Shown one piece after another: positions 20,350 through 32,164 of a DNA stretch of 64,000 nucleotides. The stretch comes from Tenodera sinensis (taxonomy: Eukaryota; Arthropoda; Insecta; Mantodea; Mantidae). The notes beneath the pieces are model-generated. The model saw only the letters and a list, made by a program, of their open reading frames with translations. It searched no databases and was not told the DNA's origin. The DNA is taken from positions 66,022,617 through 66,086,616 of the forward strand of contig CM060963.1 of assembly GCA_030765045.1 (NCBI GenBank), read 5' to 3'. Both the position numbers and the translations under genes were made by a program. The first letter of the stretch is position 1. Each line of letters starts with the position of its first letter.

Positions 20350-22385
20350 ATTTTATATGGGGATATCATTAAATTGTATGTGGAGATCGAAGTGGAGTAG
20401 GCATGGAATTAGTTGCTAGGATCGAGTGACTGAGATTTAATTTGAAGTACGCCAGGACGTGGCAACAAATGTGATAGAATTATGTATATCAATATTAAAC
20501 TTGCACTGGGGTTGGTGATACTCATTTGAGCACCTCTTACAGGTACAATCTGGACTATGTTAACTCCAAATTCGTGTAAATAAAGCAAAACGTTAAATGT
20601 GAATAAATGCCTGCCAGATTAGTTGTAAATTAATAGTCTAAATGATACAGAATATACGTTGATAAGCTGTGAAACACTATTACATCAGTAATAATAGAAG
20701 TAGACGTCATGTGCTAAATAATGTCTAAAGCTAATTTCTCAGATCCAGGTCCCCTAGAAAAGATTGTGTGGCTGTCCTCTGCTCCCGTTTCATGTTCCAA
20801 GATTTGTAACAAATTTGTTATATATGCACATAATAAACAACCTAATGTGCGATATGAAACCATTTGGAATATTTTATTCTGGTTTTCTGGTTACCATTAT
20901 CTTCTGTTTTGTAATATTAAACAAATTATAAAGGGTGTTTAACTTCCCAGCTGGCTACCTTGAAAGCCACACGTTTCCATAAAACAACTTGTTGAAATTT
21001 TGTTCTTTTAAGGAAGAAAAAGTTTATTAGTGTATTTAGCGCTTATTTTAGGTCATTTTATTGTCTATTCAATTTTGTTAAATTGGAACTCCATTTTTTA
21101 AACATTTTGATTTTATGCTTAAAAGCAAATAACCTGTGTCTGAAACATTTTTGATCAAACAAACCAATATGTTATAAAATATTTAAGATGCTTGAAAAAA
21201 TAACATTAATAGTATTGAAATTAGGTTGGATGTCGTTCACATAGGCAGTTAAATATAGACATTAGATTTGTTTTAAAACTTCTCAACTAGAAAGTGCTAT
21301 TAATTTTGTCTTTTCTGTTTTTTTTTTGTTTTGTTTTGTAAGTATTTATTTAAGGTCGTTTTGACAGCACGGTCTTATCACGACCATACATAGTAATACA
21401 TTGTGGATATTAACTTACAATTACACATACACATATTAAATTATGTTGACATTTACAGTAAATTTGAAAGTTTTATGTTCTTCATAAACTATAGAGTCTT
21501 GCTGATAATATTCGGTGTATTGACTGCATGATGAAGACTGGAAATGCCGGCTTGCTGTCTATATCTGCTGTATTGTGGGCAATCTATAAGGATGTGGTGT
21601 TCATGCAAAGAGAACAGAATTTCAAAAAAGACATCATACAGCAATCAGCTTCAAAAGAATTTGATTAGCGCTTTAGCTCAGTATGCTATAGTTATACCCG
21701 TGTAATGAAGATTTATTTCTATCAATATGAAACAGAGAGATAAATAATATTTTTAAGAACAGTTTGTAAACCACTGAGAAGAGAAGGTAATGTGAATGTA
21801 ACATATGAATCTGAAGCAGAGTATGTGTATGAGAATCCCAGTAATAAATATTCTTGCCAGTGTAAAATTATTTCCGTCCTAAAGAGAACAGATTTAAACA
21901 AGCGTGTTATAATCCGCAGTGTCAAAAATAGAGAAAGCGTGTCGTAGATTCATAAAGTTGCCGCCAGATTGCAGTGCACTTGACTCGTGTAACTAAGTAA
22001 TAGCTCATTGATATGTTGCATGCAATATGCTCGTGCTGGGTGGATAAAAAAGAGAGTGATAATTAAACTACATACTTCAAATTAATGGTTCAAAAGAGAT
22101 TGGAGATCCGATAATCCTAAAAATAACCTTAAAGAGTGTTGTACATATACCTTATACAATCACCGGGCTAAAAAGGAGCTTTTAAGTATCTCCACATTTT
22201 GCTACATAATGTAATTACATATTCAGAATAGGGACAGTTAAGTCCTGTTAATCGTTACTCCGACAGTATCACAGCATTTATTGGGGCAATTTCTTTACGA
22301 AAAATCCTATCTTTCTCTTCAATTATTTCTTGTAAAAAAGAGTCAAACTCCTACATATATTACGTTAATACTTTACTTCAACCAA
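20350..22385. other. Two kilobases without recognised feature
   Basis: AT-rich sequence with small frames only (73 and 67 residues, no domain) and a T-run near 21318. Nothing repeated elsewhere in the window was recognised. Confidence 0.45.
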
Positions 22386-22389
22386 TATA

Positions 22390-23116
22390 TCCCACTAATT
22401 TCGATATCGAGCTTTCACTGGAAATATATGTTTTGAGGCCCCCTGAATCAAAAAGCAGTTTTAGAAAAAGGTGTGTGTGAACAGCGTAACTCAGAAATAA
22501 AAAGTCTGTTAAAGCAAAAGTTGGTACTTAAGTTTAATATATTTCAAGAATGTGACACGAAGATTTTGAAGAAAATTATACCACACTACCCTTTACATGG
22601 AAAATGTTTAAAAAATTTTGATTTTCTCAAAAATGACTAACGTTTTGATTAAAATGCCATATGTTTAAGATATTTTTATGACAATTGAAACGTACATTTT
22701 GAATATCGTGGCCATAGCCTATGTAGTTATGTTTACTCATAACTTTTGCATAGCTGGTAAACCATAAGAGATAAACCAAATCTTTTCGTGCTATAAAAAT
22801 GTAGATCTCGTTAAAACACGCGTAATGTCTATATGCATTTTTGTGGAGTGAACCATTTCGGAGATATTCCTTGTTACTTGTGTAAGTTTAGCAGTGCTGG
22901 ATATTTTCTCAAATAGATGGTCGTTATTCACCTTTTTACCTGTTTGGCCACTCAAAGAGAACGGTATTTGAAAGCTTTAAAAGATTTGACTATCGCTAAA
23001 AGGGCACCTATAAGAAAATCGCAAAAAGATAAATTCCGAAAACGTTTGTTTACTAAGATGAAAATAGGGAATAAGAGTTATTAAGAATAGTTCGTGCAAA
23101 AGTAGAGAAAGTCATG
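22390..23116 (+). repeat. Rep-A copy D
   Basis: Long, well-conserved copy: 'ttcgatatcgagctttcac', a short GT tract, 'aagtttaatatatttcaag', 'gattttctcaaaaatgac', 'gtagatctcgttaaaaca', 'gtggagtgaaccatttcgg' and the end 'gtagagaaagtcatg'. Joined directly to copy E. Confidence 0.85.
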
Positions 23117-23622
23117 CAAAACGAAGATTTTGAAGAAAATTACTTCATCGTAAACTACCCTTTACATGGAAAATTTTTGGAAACTACTTGATTTTCTCAA
23201 AAATGGATTTGGATTAAAATGCCACATGTGTAAGATATTTTTATGACAAATGAAATGTATATTTTGAATTTTCTATCTATAGCCAATGTAGTCTTGTTTA
23301 TTCTTGATGACTTTGGTATAACTGGTAAACCGTAAGAGGTGGGCCAAGTCTTACTCTAGAAAAAATGTAGGTCTCATTTAAACACACAATTTATGTCCAG
23401 ATTCATTTTTTTGTGGTGTGAACCATATCGGAGATATTCCTTGTTAGTGCGACTTTTATCACCTATACCTTTTTCAAATGGTAGGTCGTTATTCAGTTTT
23501 TTATCTCTTGGCCGTATAAAGAAAATGGTATTTTTAAGCTTTCATATAGTGACCATCTAGAGTAAGTGTTCGTAAGAATGGTTTGTTCAAGAGTAGAAAG
23601 TCATATGAGTGTAACACAACAG
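23117..23622 (+). repeat. Rep-A copy E, tandem with D
   Basis: Lacks the first ~190 bases of the unit, including the GT tract. It begins at 'cgaagattttgaagaaaatt' and ends 'catatgagtgtaacaca'. It follows copy D with no spacer and in the same orientation. Confidence 0.85.
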
Positions 23623-23998
23623 ATTTTTTATTTTGGAGTGCAGGGCAAGCACTTTCATCATGCTATGTGTTCGATGAGGCCAACATCACCGCCACAGCCG
23701 CCACCAGCACCAGCACCACCGCCACCAATTATAAAATTGTTTTTCTGAGCAGTTAATAAAGAATTGTGTATTTAATATTAGAGAAATCTATGCTTGCATG
23801 GCCTCGCAATAGAGTAGTTTCTAAGTTTATTCCAAAGGTTCTGGGATGAATTGGAGACATTTTTGTGCCTTACCGAAGGTTCTTCTATGTGCATGTTTGC
23901 ACTGAGCACCCAGATGACCTATAACAGTTCGTTCTTTTTGTATGATAGAATGATAATACTATTTACATGAAATTAATATAATTTATCATCATGACTAC
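23623..23998. other. Stretch without recognised feature; CCN-repeat patch
   Basis: A short CCA/CCG-rich patch (about 23685-23726) would encode prolines. No domain. Confidence 0.4.
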
Positions 23999-23999
23999 A

Positions 24000-24480
24000 T
24001 CTTGACTACATGGAGTAGGCAGTTTTACCTGTTCCAACTTCACAGTTTCTCATTTCAGTGACCCTTAGGCCGTTATATGTCTCTTCTTCCAATCGGCTTA
24101 TAATTTAATTCAAGTTTTACTAGTCTTGTGACCTCCAATTTATTTATATGCTGAAACCATTTATCTCGATGTTCCTTTATTATTTCGTTCAAACTATAAA
24201 TATGTAATTTCTCTCTGATATCTTCATTCCTAGAATGATTCAATCTTATACATCCTTTTGTTCTCCTTAAATGTCATTTCAGCACTCTGTAATTTATTCA
24301 GAATTATTTTTGTGTTTATTCAAATTTCGGATTCATAATCAAGAAGAGCTGGCGTTGTTTTATAAAATGTGATTCTTGTATCTTCCTTGTTTTGTTCTTC
24401 AAAGTCCGATGGATAGCACCACACATCATTTGAAATTTTGACAATTCTTTTATTAACATCCTATTCACATTCCGTAAAAA
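24000..24480 (-). pseudogene. Decayed LINE C-terminus
   Basis: On the minus strand the order of motifs across broken frames is KLQSAEM, then a segment matching 'RNEDIREKLHIYSLNEIIKE', then 'HRDKWFQHINKLE', then 'GRRDI', then 'EQVKLPTPC'. This follows the conserved C-terminal tail of insect LINE ORF2 ('RNEDIR..L.I..LN..I..Y...W..HL.RM...R.P'). Several stops and shifts. Confidence 0.75.
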
Positions 24481-24530
24481 CATTCATGTGACTAATGAAC
24501 TAGTTAATAATACCACATATTATCCACAGA

Positions 24531-24765
24531 TGGCTGGTCCCGTAGCTCAGTGGGTAAAGCATGTGCCTGCTGTACAAGGGGTCCCGGATTCAATTCCTGG
24601 CTGGCGTTGGGAATGTTTTTCTATCCAAGATTATTCCTTATCTTCCTCAGAGTCTGTAAGTATGAATGAGGGTTTAAATGTACGTGTGATCTAATGTACT
24701 AAAGACCCAGAACCACTATTTAACGAGTAACACCTTGCCAATTGGCAGTATGTTCCACAGGAGAG
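24531..24765 (+). mobile_element. tRNA-derived SINE
   Basis: It starts 'ggtcccgtagctcagtgg' (A-box) with 'cggattcaattcctgg' (B-box) about 45 bases on, then an unrelated body of about 160 bp. The acceptor arms do not pair, so it is not a tRNA gene. A 7-base repeat TCCACAG near both ends is too short to trust as a target duplication. Confidence 0.75.
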
Positions 24766-24769
24766 GCCA

Positions 24770-25925
24770 CTGATAGTTCTTTGAAATTAAGACTAAATAT
24801 AATTGAAACTACTTTAAAAAGCCATGAATTTGGTATACTAAAAATTGCAGCTCGGATTTTAAGCAATACCAGAATTTTTTCTCCACAAATAGGAATTATA
24901 AGCTAAAACTTTTCAAATATTAGTATTACATGGAATATTCGTGAAAAACTTTGATGTATGCGTACACAACATCGCAAATACACTATATCTATAAAACGCC
25001 TCATAATGACATAGAAGAATATGGAACTTCTTGTAAAATATAATTTCATAGCCCAAGTAAACACAAATTATACATTTGAATCTGAAATTAGTGACAAAAG
25101 ACTAACTAGAATTTGAAAACACTACTTTTGTGTTGAAAAGTTTAGAAATAAGGAGTGCCTACTACGAACAATAAAGCTTTGGAGATGACACATTTTCTAT
25201 CTCACAAAATTTTGATGTCTTTAGAAGCATTGATATTACAGGTTGTCAGCCACTACATACTGTTCGTTCCCAGGGAGCATCTTTAAGAAGCAAGAAAAGG
25301 TTATTCATAATGTAAATGCATGAACGCATTTTAGCCTGTAAACTCATTACGTCCTCCAGGACTAGACGTCATCAAATCCTGTAGACGTGCCTGGAATTTC
25401 CATTCTGGTGCCTCGACGCATTCTTAGCTGTGTATATTTAGAAAAGACCTGCTGTTATTAAGGAGACAAGGTTGCCGACTGAATATAAATAAAGGCTCCT
25501 TACCCTGATAACTGTCCAGAGTAACTTCCTTGCTGTAAAATTATAAAAACAACTATAGTGCTGCCGAAATAAGCAAGCTACTTGCAATACACAAACACTC
25601 GTAGCCCGAAGTACTCTGAGGAAAACAGAAAAAAGATCCTCCGCTTTTAATGTTATTATTATTATTTAAAATCTCTCCGCAATTATGATTGTTTCCCGTG
25701 TAACATACTGCAATTATAAGTTTTACTAGAGAACAGGAAAAGTCCCACTGACTTAAGAATTCAGTCGTTCGTTTTTAAATTGTGAACTCGTGAACAGGCT
25801 ATACCAGCGACCAGTAAGAAATTTGGTGGCTAACTTATGAGCTGCAATAACATAAGCAGTAAAAACGAATGCTGAGAGTTATAGAAAACAAGCTTAGGGA
25901 AAACTGATAAAAAGTAATAAAAAAC
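24770..25925. other. Stretch without recognised feature
   Basis: No frame over 60 residues and no recognised repeat. Confidence 0.45.
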
Positions 25926-25928
25926 TAA

Positions 25929-26192
25929 GTGTTGAACGTATTTCACAAGTTAATGGAGCACCATCCTTGCGTGCTTGTGAATGATTTAGTAAACTTAATC
26001 TCAGAATACACCGGTTTATCAAAACCAGCGTTGTGCATGTTCGCAAGGAAGTTAAAGGAACTAGCTGTGTTAAAGCTCGGGTTACGAAGAGAAAGAAGCT
26101 TAAAACAGTGTTAGAAAAAGTAGACAATTTTGTGAAGTGTGCAATTCGCTCTAAAGTACGCAAGTTCTTTCTTGAATACGAACCACCAGTCT
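25929..26192 (+). pseudogene. Relic of transposase N-terminal helix-turn-helix region
   Basis: The frame from 25929 reads LVNLISEYTGLSKPALCMFARKLKE, cut here into a recognisable 'TGLS...' helix-turn-helix-like segment. After one shift near 26100 it continues as EKVDNFVKCAIRSKVRKFF. That pair of segments is typical of the N-terminal DNA-binding part of insect IS630/Tc1/mariner-related transposase-like proteins. The catalytic part is not seen downstream. Truncated and shifted, hence a pseudogene. Confidence 0.5.
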
Positions 26193-26454
26193 GATTTGTA
26201 AGTACACATGCATGTATTTAACTTACTAAATGTGAAATTGATGGGTTTAACAGGCGCCACGCATGATAGCAAACGCATCGACACTAAAATGAAAGCGGCT
26301 CTTGTAAATGGAAGCTATTTCAGCAGATATTATAACCGATCTCGCGTAACAGATAAAGAACAAGTATCTCTTGCTACCGACATACAGTGTGCAATTCTTA
26401 CAGTCTAGGCGAACCAAATTCCGAGCAACGTGATTTTGAGTTACTATACTTTTA
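26193..26454. other. Stretch without recognised feature
   Basis: A 66-residue frame (26208-26408) is present without a recognised domain. It could be further relic of the preceding transposon. Confidence 0.35.
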
Positions 26455-26640
26455 CTTTCCCTACTGGTAAGTAGGGGAAGTATTGTACTCGTATTTCACC
26501 CGAAAATTCGATGTCGAGATTTCACTGGAAATATATGTTTTGAAAACCCCTGAATCCATAAAAGCCATTTTTAGAAAAAGGAGTGTGTGCGTGTGCGTGT
26601 GCGTGTGCGTGCGCGTGCGCGTGTGCGTCTGTGTGTGTGC
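26455..26640 (+). repeat. Rep-A copy F, 5' part only
   Basis: 'taagtaggggaagtattg', 'gtcgagatttcactggaa', 'ccatttttagaaaaagga', then a GT/GC alternating tract (26583-26648), where the similarity stops. Confidence 0.8.
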
Positions 26641-26669
26641 GCGCGCGCCAGTCTGAGTCGGTGAGTCTG

Positions 26670-26793
26670 TGGACATCGGTCATCGTCATCGGTCATCGGT
26701 CATCCGTCATCGGTCATCCGTCATTCGTCACCCGTCACCGGATACAGGTCGTCGGTCGTCGGTTGCCGGTCGTCGGTCGTCGGTCCGTCGTCA
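26670..26793. repeat. Minisatellite-like (CATCGGT/CGTCGGT)n
   Basis: About 16 imperfect 7-base units of the form CATCGGT, CATCCGT and CGTCGGT follow the GT tract of Rep-A copy F. Frames through it are artefacts. Confidence 0.9.
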
Positions 26794-26864
26794 TAGTAAC
26801 AGTTATTATTGCTATAAATATTGTTATAATAGAACGACTTCCCATTTGAGAACAGTATGTGTTG

Positions 26865-26990
26865 GAAATCTCACACAAGCAACAACGACTATCTCCGAAA
26901 TGATTCACCTAAAAAAATTGTACATAAATGGTGCATTTTAACAAGATGTGCATATAAACTCACACGTAATTGATACGTCGAGTTGTGATA
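26865..26990 (-). repeat. Rep-A fragment, inverted
   Basis: The reverse complement contains 'ggtgaatcatttcggaga' and 'aaatgcaccatttatgta'-type sequence from the middle of Rep-A. Confidence 0.5.
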
Positions 26991-27790
26991 ACTGTCCGTG
27001 TGGTGGCATCAGTTGTTCTAAAAATACATTTTTACATATTTTTTCATCAAAATATTCGTAAAAAATTACAGTCTATTTACATTTTATAATATTTGGATAT
27101 AAAATGTATGAAGAGAACGTCTGTCGGGTTCGCTAATTAATTAATATAAAAGAGGAAATTGTGTGTGTGTCGGTGTTTGTGTCTGTGTGTAATTCTTCCA
27201 TAATTGAAAACCCCAATTACTTCTGTTGCTAATGGTCCATATAACAACAGGTAATTTCATTTTACAAATCGGTAAAATATAAAAAGCATTTACGAACTCA
27301 CAGGAGTTATAAAAGAGCATACTATCGAAGCAGACGTTAACTTTTAGTGGAAAATATCAAAACACCATGGAGTAGAAAATATTTGTAGTTATTTCACAGA
27401 GTAGTATGTAAAGTAAACCAAATGCCACGGATATTTATAGAAATATATAGTTAGAGATCATTTAACAATTAAGCCACAGCAAAACAAAAGAGCATCAAGT
27501 AGGTTTGTAAAGGTGAGATACTACATGATACTACAGTTATATGTTCAATAGTATTCGTAATTTAACATTGCTTTACCTTCTGTGGGCTAACTTGGCTCGA
27601 GGATAATAAGTGTCAAATCGCTTCGACTAGCAAGTTAGTTGTAGAGGTAGAAACCACAAATGCCGGGAGTCCACCTCTTAGTTTGTGTGTGTTGTGTTCA
27701 GTGTCGGACTACTTCAGTGTGAGCGCAGATGATGGAGCTATTACTACTTGTTTACAATCCACCACTGATAGGATGGAGGGTTCGAGCCTC
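26991..27790. other. Stretch without clear feature
   Basis: A B-box-like 'gggttcgagcctc' near 27778 hints at a SINE head, but no A-box is convincing. Confidence 0.35.
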
Positions 27791-27792
27791 TC

Positions 27793-28284
27793 TCACCTTC
27801 CCCATAACGCCAATGCCAGAGGGGAGAGTATTTGCTTCTTTTTCATCCTATCTCTTTCATTTTCTTTAGGCTTGAGACAAGATAAACCGCAAGGGTATTC
27901 TGTAATCTCGTTGCTGTGAAAATAAAAGAAATCTAAATACCGAAAAATGACATGTAAAACTAGTGCAATGGTAAAAATCTCCAGAATGTGTTTTACATCT
28001 TTTACTTCTACCATAGTGTTAAGAATATAAACTCCTGACCACAAACTACCTGGAAATTTTAATGTACTGCTCCTTACAACGAAATACGCCAGGGTATTTT
28101 TATCAATATTCATACCTTTTCCTTGCAGCCACTTATAAAATCCAGTATATACCAATTCATAGTTATGTTTAGATTTCTTCGGTAATAATTCTACATATCC
28201 ATTTATCGAACCCTTTTCGATTTCTGCATAGTTACCCACCTTAGTACCACAATGGACAGGTAAATTCCAAATCAAGTTGGTCAT
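27793..28284 (-). pseudogene. Crypton-like tyrosine recombinase, core-binding domain relic
   Basis: A 163-residue frame. Residues about 34-96 follow the pattern of the N-terminal core-binding (SAM-like) domain in Crypton-derived tyrosine recombinases common in insects: LLPKKSKHNYE, then YTGFYKWLQ, then NTLAYFVVRSS, then FPGSLWSGVYIL, then VEVK. The key family features (the 'SxxxYxxxYxxFxxW' helix, 'xLAYF' and 'P-x-SLWS-x-Y-x-x-L') are all visible. The catalytic domain with its R..HxxR..Y residues is absent, and residues after about 100 look hydrophobic and unrelated. It is therefore a fragment of a transposon or a broken domesticated gene. A host exon with introns on either side is possible but not shown. 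I know the family pattern but could not run a search. Confidence 0.5.
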
Positions 28285-28480
28285 ATTATAACCTTCACAA
28301 TGTCAAAACATGGTGTTACGATAATAGAGCTTATTTAAACAGGTTGCCAAAGTGACAAGCATTCCCGATTAAGCTTTAACTATGCCGATCGAAGAATAAT
28401 GCTTCAAGTGTTTACGTATGTTTTGGCACTTACAATGTTTGAATTAGAATATCAATTATTATAAACCAATATACATAACT

Positions 28481-28520
28481 AGTGTGCAAAAATAGTGTGC
28501 AAAAATAGTGTGCAATATAG
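28481..28520. repeat. Three tandem 13-bp units
   Basis: The unit AGTGTGCAAAAAT occurs twice perfectly and once with changes. Confidence 0.9.
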
Positions 28521-31080
28521 GTGTAGTAAGTGTTACAAAAACTCGGAAATTGAAAAGACTGGACTTCATGTCAACGTTTCAAGGTTTCTCTCCTCGTAAT
28601 TCTCGCCAACGGCACTGATATTCAATATGCTATAATAGACAGATAAAATTTATTTCTAATGCACAGTAACTTCAGAGATAAAAGACTCTCATTATGAAAG
28701 GTGACAAGCGTATCTTCAAGAATTTTTTGCAAAACGTTTGTTTATTGTATCAAAGCTGCCAAATATTGCATTGAAAGCTATACATTTTAGTAAAACTTCA
28801 TCAGTTTTCTTTACTTTTAACAGTGCTTCTCGTTGTATATGCCAACATTTAATATCAGGTAGAAGTATTTTGAAGCCGGTCATATATTCGCAAAACATGT
28901 AGGTTATGTACTTCTTATTCCTAGAATTGGGAGTTAATTAATTTGAAGCTCACGTGCAAGTAAATTCGATTTTACCACAAATGTAAGACATTGTCAATGT
29001 CATAGTGTGAAGCAGGAACATACGCTGGTGACAATCATAAGTAATTCATCTAACTAGACGTTGTGTTATTCTGCAAAAATCACCAGCGAGTTTTGTCTAA
29101 GGAATAACATAACCTCTGGTTAGATTTCGTTTGATTATTTTATCGCATAATATAAGAGCAGGAACTAATAAAACACTAAAAATGAGCTACTTGCTTATTA
29201 AATAACCTTATTTGTATTTTTGCCAAGCAGGGACTTCTGGAGTTCAATGAATTATTTATAAATGACATATTTTATTGTTAAATCTCTTTGGAGCTGGTGG
29301 TTCTGAATCTGGTTGTTACTACTACGTATATGTATACGTATAGGTACGTTTAATTGCGAATTAAACTGAACTTGTGTTGGCAACACTGACCGGAAGGCGC
29401 AAGTTATCAGGAAGCCGTTGATTATCGGACCATTGGATAAATAGTTACGTATTAAGGGCTAAAGACTGTAAAATGTTGAAATCCTACAAGCAAGTGACTT
29501 CAAAGTAGTAAAACGGCCCAGACAATAACGGCAAAAACACCAAAAAAGGTTCTCAGCCTTTAGAATATTTGCAAACATACGTACTCTCAAACAATACCTT
29601 AACATCCTAAGAATTTCACAGCGACAGACTGACGCCAGAGTATAGGTGTCTGAACGGGCAATGAAACCACTGAAGCATGAATATCGACGCTAGGAATGAA
29701 TGACGGGTCATAAAACTTTCTAATCGGGAAATAGAAGCTTGTACTATTCTTGCAATAAAATCCTCCAATGATGATGGGTGAGAAAAGTAAGCCAGCGAAT
29801 AACTGAGACGATATATCGCATGATTAGGGCCCAATCCAAGCCTCCTAGAAACCGGGGTGCATAATAGACAAATCAGGAGTACTCAGGAGAAGGAAATTAC
29901 GCTTAAGAAAAACCCTCACTCGGGTCATTTTCCACTGCGTTAAGTTTCTAGATCGCTGCATCGTAGCCATATTAGCGACAGTAGGAGAGTTCCTTACGGA
30001 GTGAACTTTAACTACATGTAGTCTTACTTCTTGACTTAAATTCAGCGAAGTGTTTAAGCGGACTTGAAATGTGTAATAATTAGCCTTGCCACGTGATCCA
30101 TAACTATTGACGGGAAGAAATAAGTATAGTTAAAGAAATGATGGCAAGATAGAAAAATAATTCTAATAAAGAATTCCTGAAAGTTAAATTAATATATAAT
30201 GTAAGAAGTCATAGTTAAGATTTCTCCAGAAGAAATAGAGCATTAGTAATTTGAATTGAGGAAACAGGCTAAGTGATAGGTTCCGGCGCCCTTTACGAGG
30301 CAATCTGGTACTACACGGCTCTCGCCTGACGTCATAGAAACTGATAGGCTTGCTCTTCGTTGCAATACGTCACACCGCTTGAAGCGATCTTCCTCTGTTT
30401 TATACTCTTTACCTGATCATTTTATTCTTAAACATCTGAGACACGAGATCGTTCCTCGACACTTATACTTGGATTATCTGGAGTGGAACCAAGTTCTGTA
30501 GTGGGATATCATTTCCGGAATGTTCCATGTCCAGTTATATAACTTATAGCTCTTCTAAGTTGCGCCTTAGGTAGCTTAGGCAGTGAATTACTTACTTATT
30601 AAGCCTCCAGTGGCCGCTAAGGGCCTGCCAAACCCCTACGTTTATTTAAACGTTTTAGTTTTCGAACGAGCACACCTATGCAATCGCCTGACTAGGACAC
30701 CTAATATTACAGCTTACTCGACTGTTTGGCAGAGCGATAACGCTTATTTCTTTAGCTCCAAGAATGACTGATAGCCAACAATGTGTTGCAGAGGCCAAGC
30801 AAAGTCTGCGCGCCTGCGCGTCCTCGTTAGTTGTGTAATATATATTTGTGATTGCAAGTAGATGTTACTATTTCTCACAAGCAGGGATATAAGGTATGAT
30901 TTACAAAATCCTAAGGATTTGGAAGAAGTGCAACATCTACCCTGTATGACAATTTGTATGAATCAAATTATTCCAAATCTGAAGATGAACTGAAAATTAG
31001 ATCTTTAGATTCATAAACTGATCATAGAGAAGAGGAGGAAAGCAACCTGTGTCGTAATAAATATTAAATAATATTATTTC
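28521..31080. other. 2.5 kb without gene; CRE-type sites near 30327
   Basis: No frame with a domain. A full CRE palindrome TGACGTCA lies at 30327-30334 and an 'ACGTCAC' half site at about 30367, in a locally GC-richer patch (30280-30400). A promoter or enhancer is possible but not supported further. Confidence 0.35.
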
Positions 31081-31084
31081 CCAT

Positions 31085-31225
31085 TATGAACCCAGTTTTG
31101 CGCTGTGTTTTTTGCTTCTAAGATATTTATTCCAGAAAAAGTTTCTAGTCCTGTGAAAGGAACAAGCGCTCCTTTGTTTGCTAAGACATCAGCCTTTCCA
31201 GTTCCCACATGACCGGGTACCCATG
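31085..31225 (-). pseudogene. Relic of RNase H domain from a LINE
   Basis: On the minus strand one frame reads SWVPGHVGTGKADVLANKGA. This matches the 'WVPGHxGxxGNExADxLAKxGA' end of the RNase H domain in I-, R1- or Jockey-group LINEs. The E is lost and a residue deletion is apparent. This is a different LINE group from the L1/Tx1-like element at 1-6 kb. Confidence 0.7.
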
Positions 31226-32164
31226 ATTACCCATTGTTACGGGAGGAAAGATTTAATATAATTTAGAGATAGATAACATTCCCACACTAATTTAGGCTTA
31301 GTGTTACTGCACCATAAGATGCTTTGTTGAATATTTCTGTTGTGGCCAATGTTTGGATACTGATATATCTTAAAGTTAACGAGTATCTTTTTGGTCTGTG
31401 TGAGCATATAGCTACAATACACTTGAATGAACATAATCGGAAATGTACGACTTGTGCATATCTGAATTCCGGACGTTGTCGAAAATTTTGAAGGAACGGA
31501 ATATTTTCTTGTATATGTGACCCAGTTCCCTCCCAGGGAAACAAATGTCCCGCGCTGCACTTATCTCAAGTTCTGGAATTGTGATACAAGCACAATAGAG
31601 CAAACAAGTTTGCAAGTGCTACACATAATTGCAATGAGAAGCTAGGGAATGTTTTGCTAGGTACTGACAAATGTCCCGTTGAGGAAGCTCTCCGCTTTTC
31701 ATTTCAACTCAAAGTAGTTACGCACAAGTTGCCAAGGAAATTAGTAAGTTGGAAATTGCAGCTTGCAAACGGAACTTAATTCATTTAACATAAACTAGCA
31801 ACAGAACTTGGTTTTCCTTAAGTTTTCGTGACAGTTGTCACTTTCAGACATTGTTCGAAAGTTCCCAGTTTGTGGTGGAGTCCCCTGCAGTGTCCGCTGC
31901 ATGTTGTTTTTGATTATCTGTCACGTGCTACTATTTCACTTTCTTGGACTGGACCTAAATTTGGGCACAAATAATCGCAAGGTGCTCCATCCACCATATA
32001 TAGGATGTTAAAGGTATATGTGTACATGTTTTTATAATTGGTTCCTTAATATGTATGTAATTTGGTATGTTGGTAGCTTTTTCTCTTCATGTAATAGTTT
32101 TTCCACAAATTAGTTGCATAGTTTACTACCTAATGCTTTTTTGTATGGTCGTAACTACGTCGCA
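31226..32164. other. Stretch without recognised feature
   Basis: Overlapping small minus-strand frames (31237-31615) show no domain. Confidence 0.4.

Noticed and set aside
24531..24605. tRNA gene
   Set aside because: A and B boxes are present but the acceptor arms do not pair and a SINE body follows. The same applies to 43495-43600 and 55530-55600.
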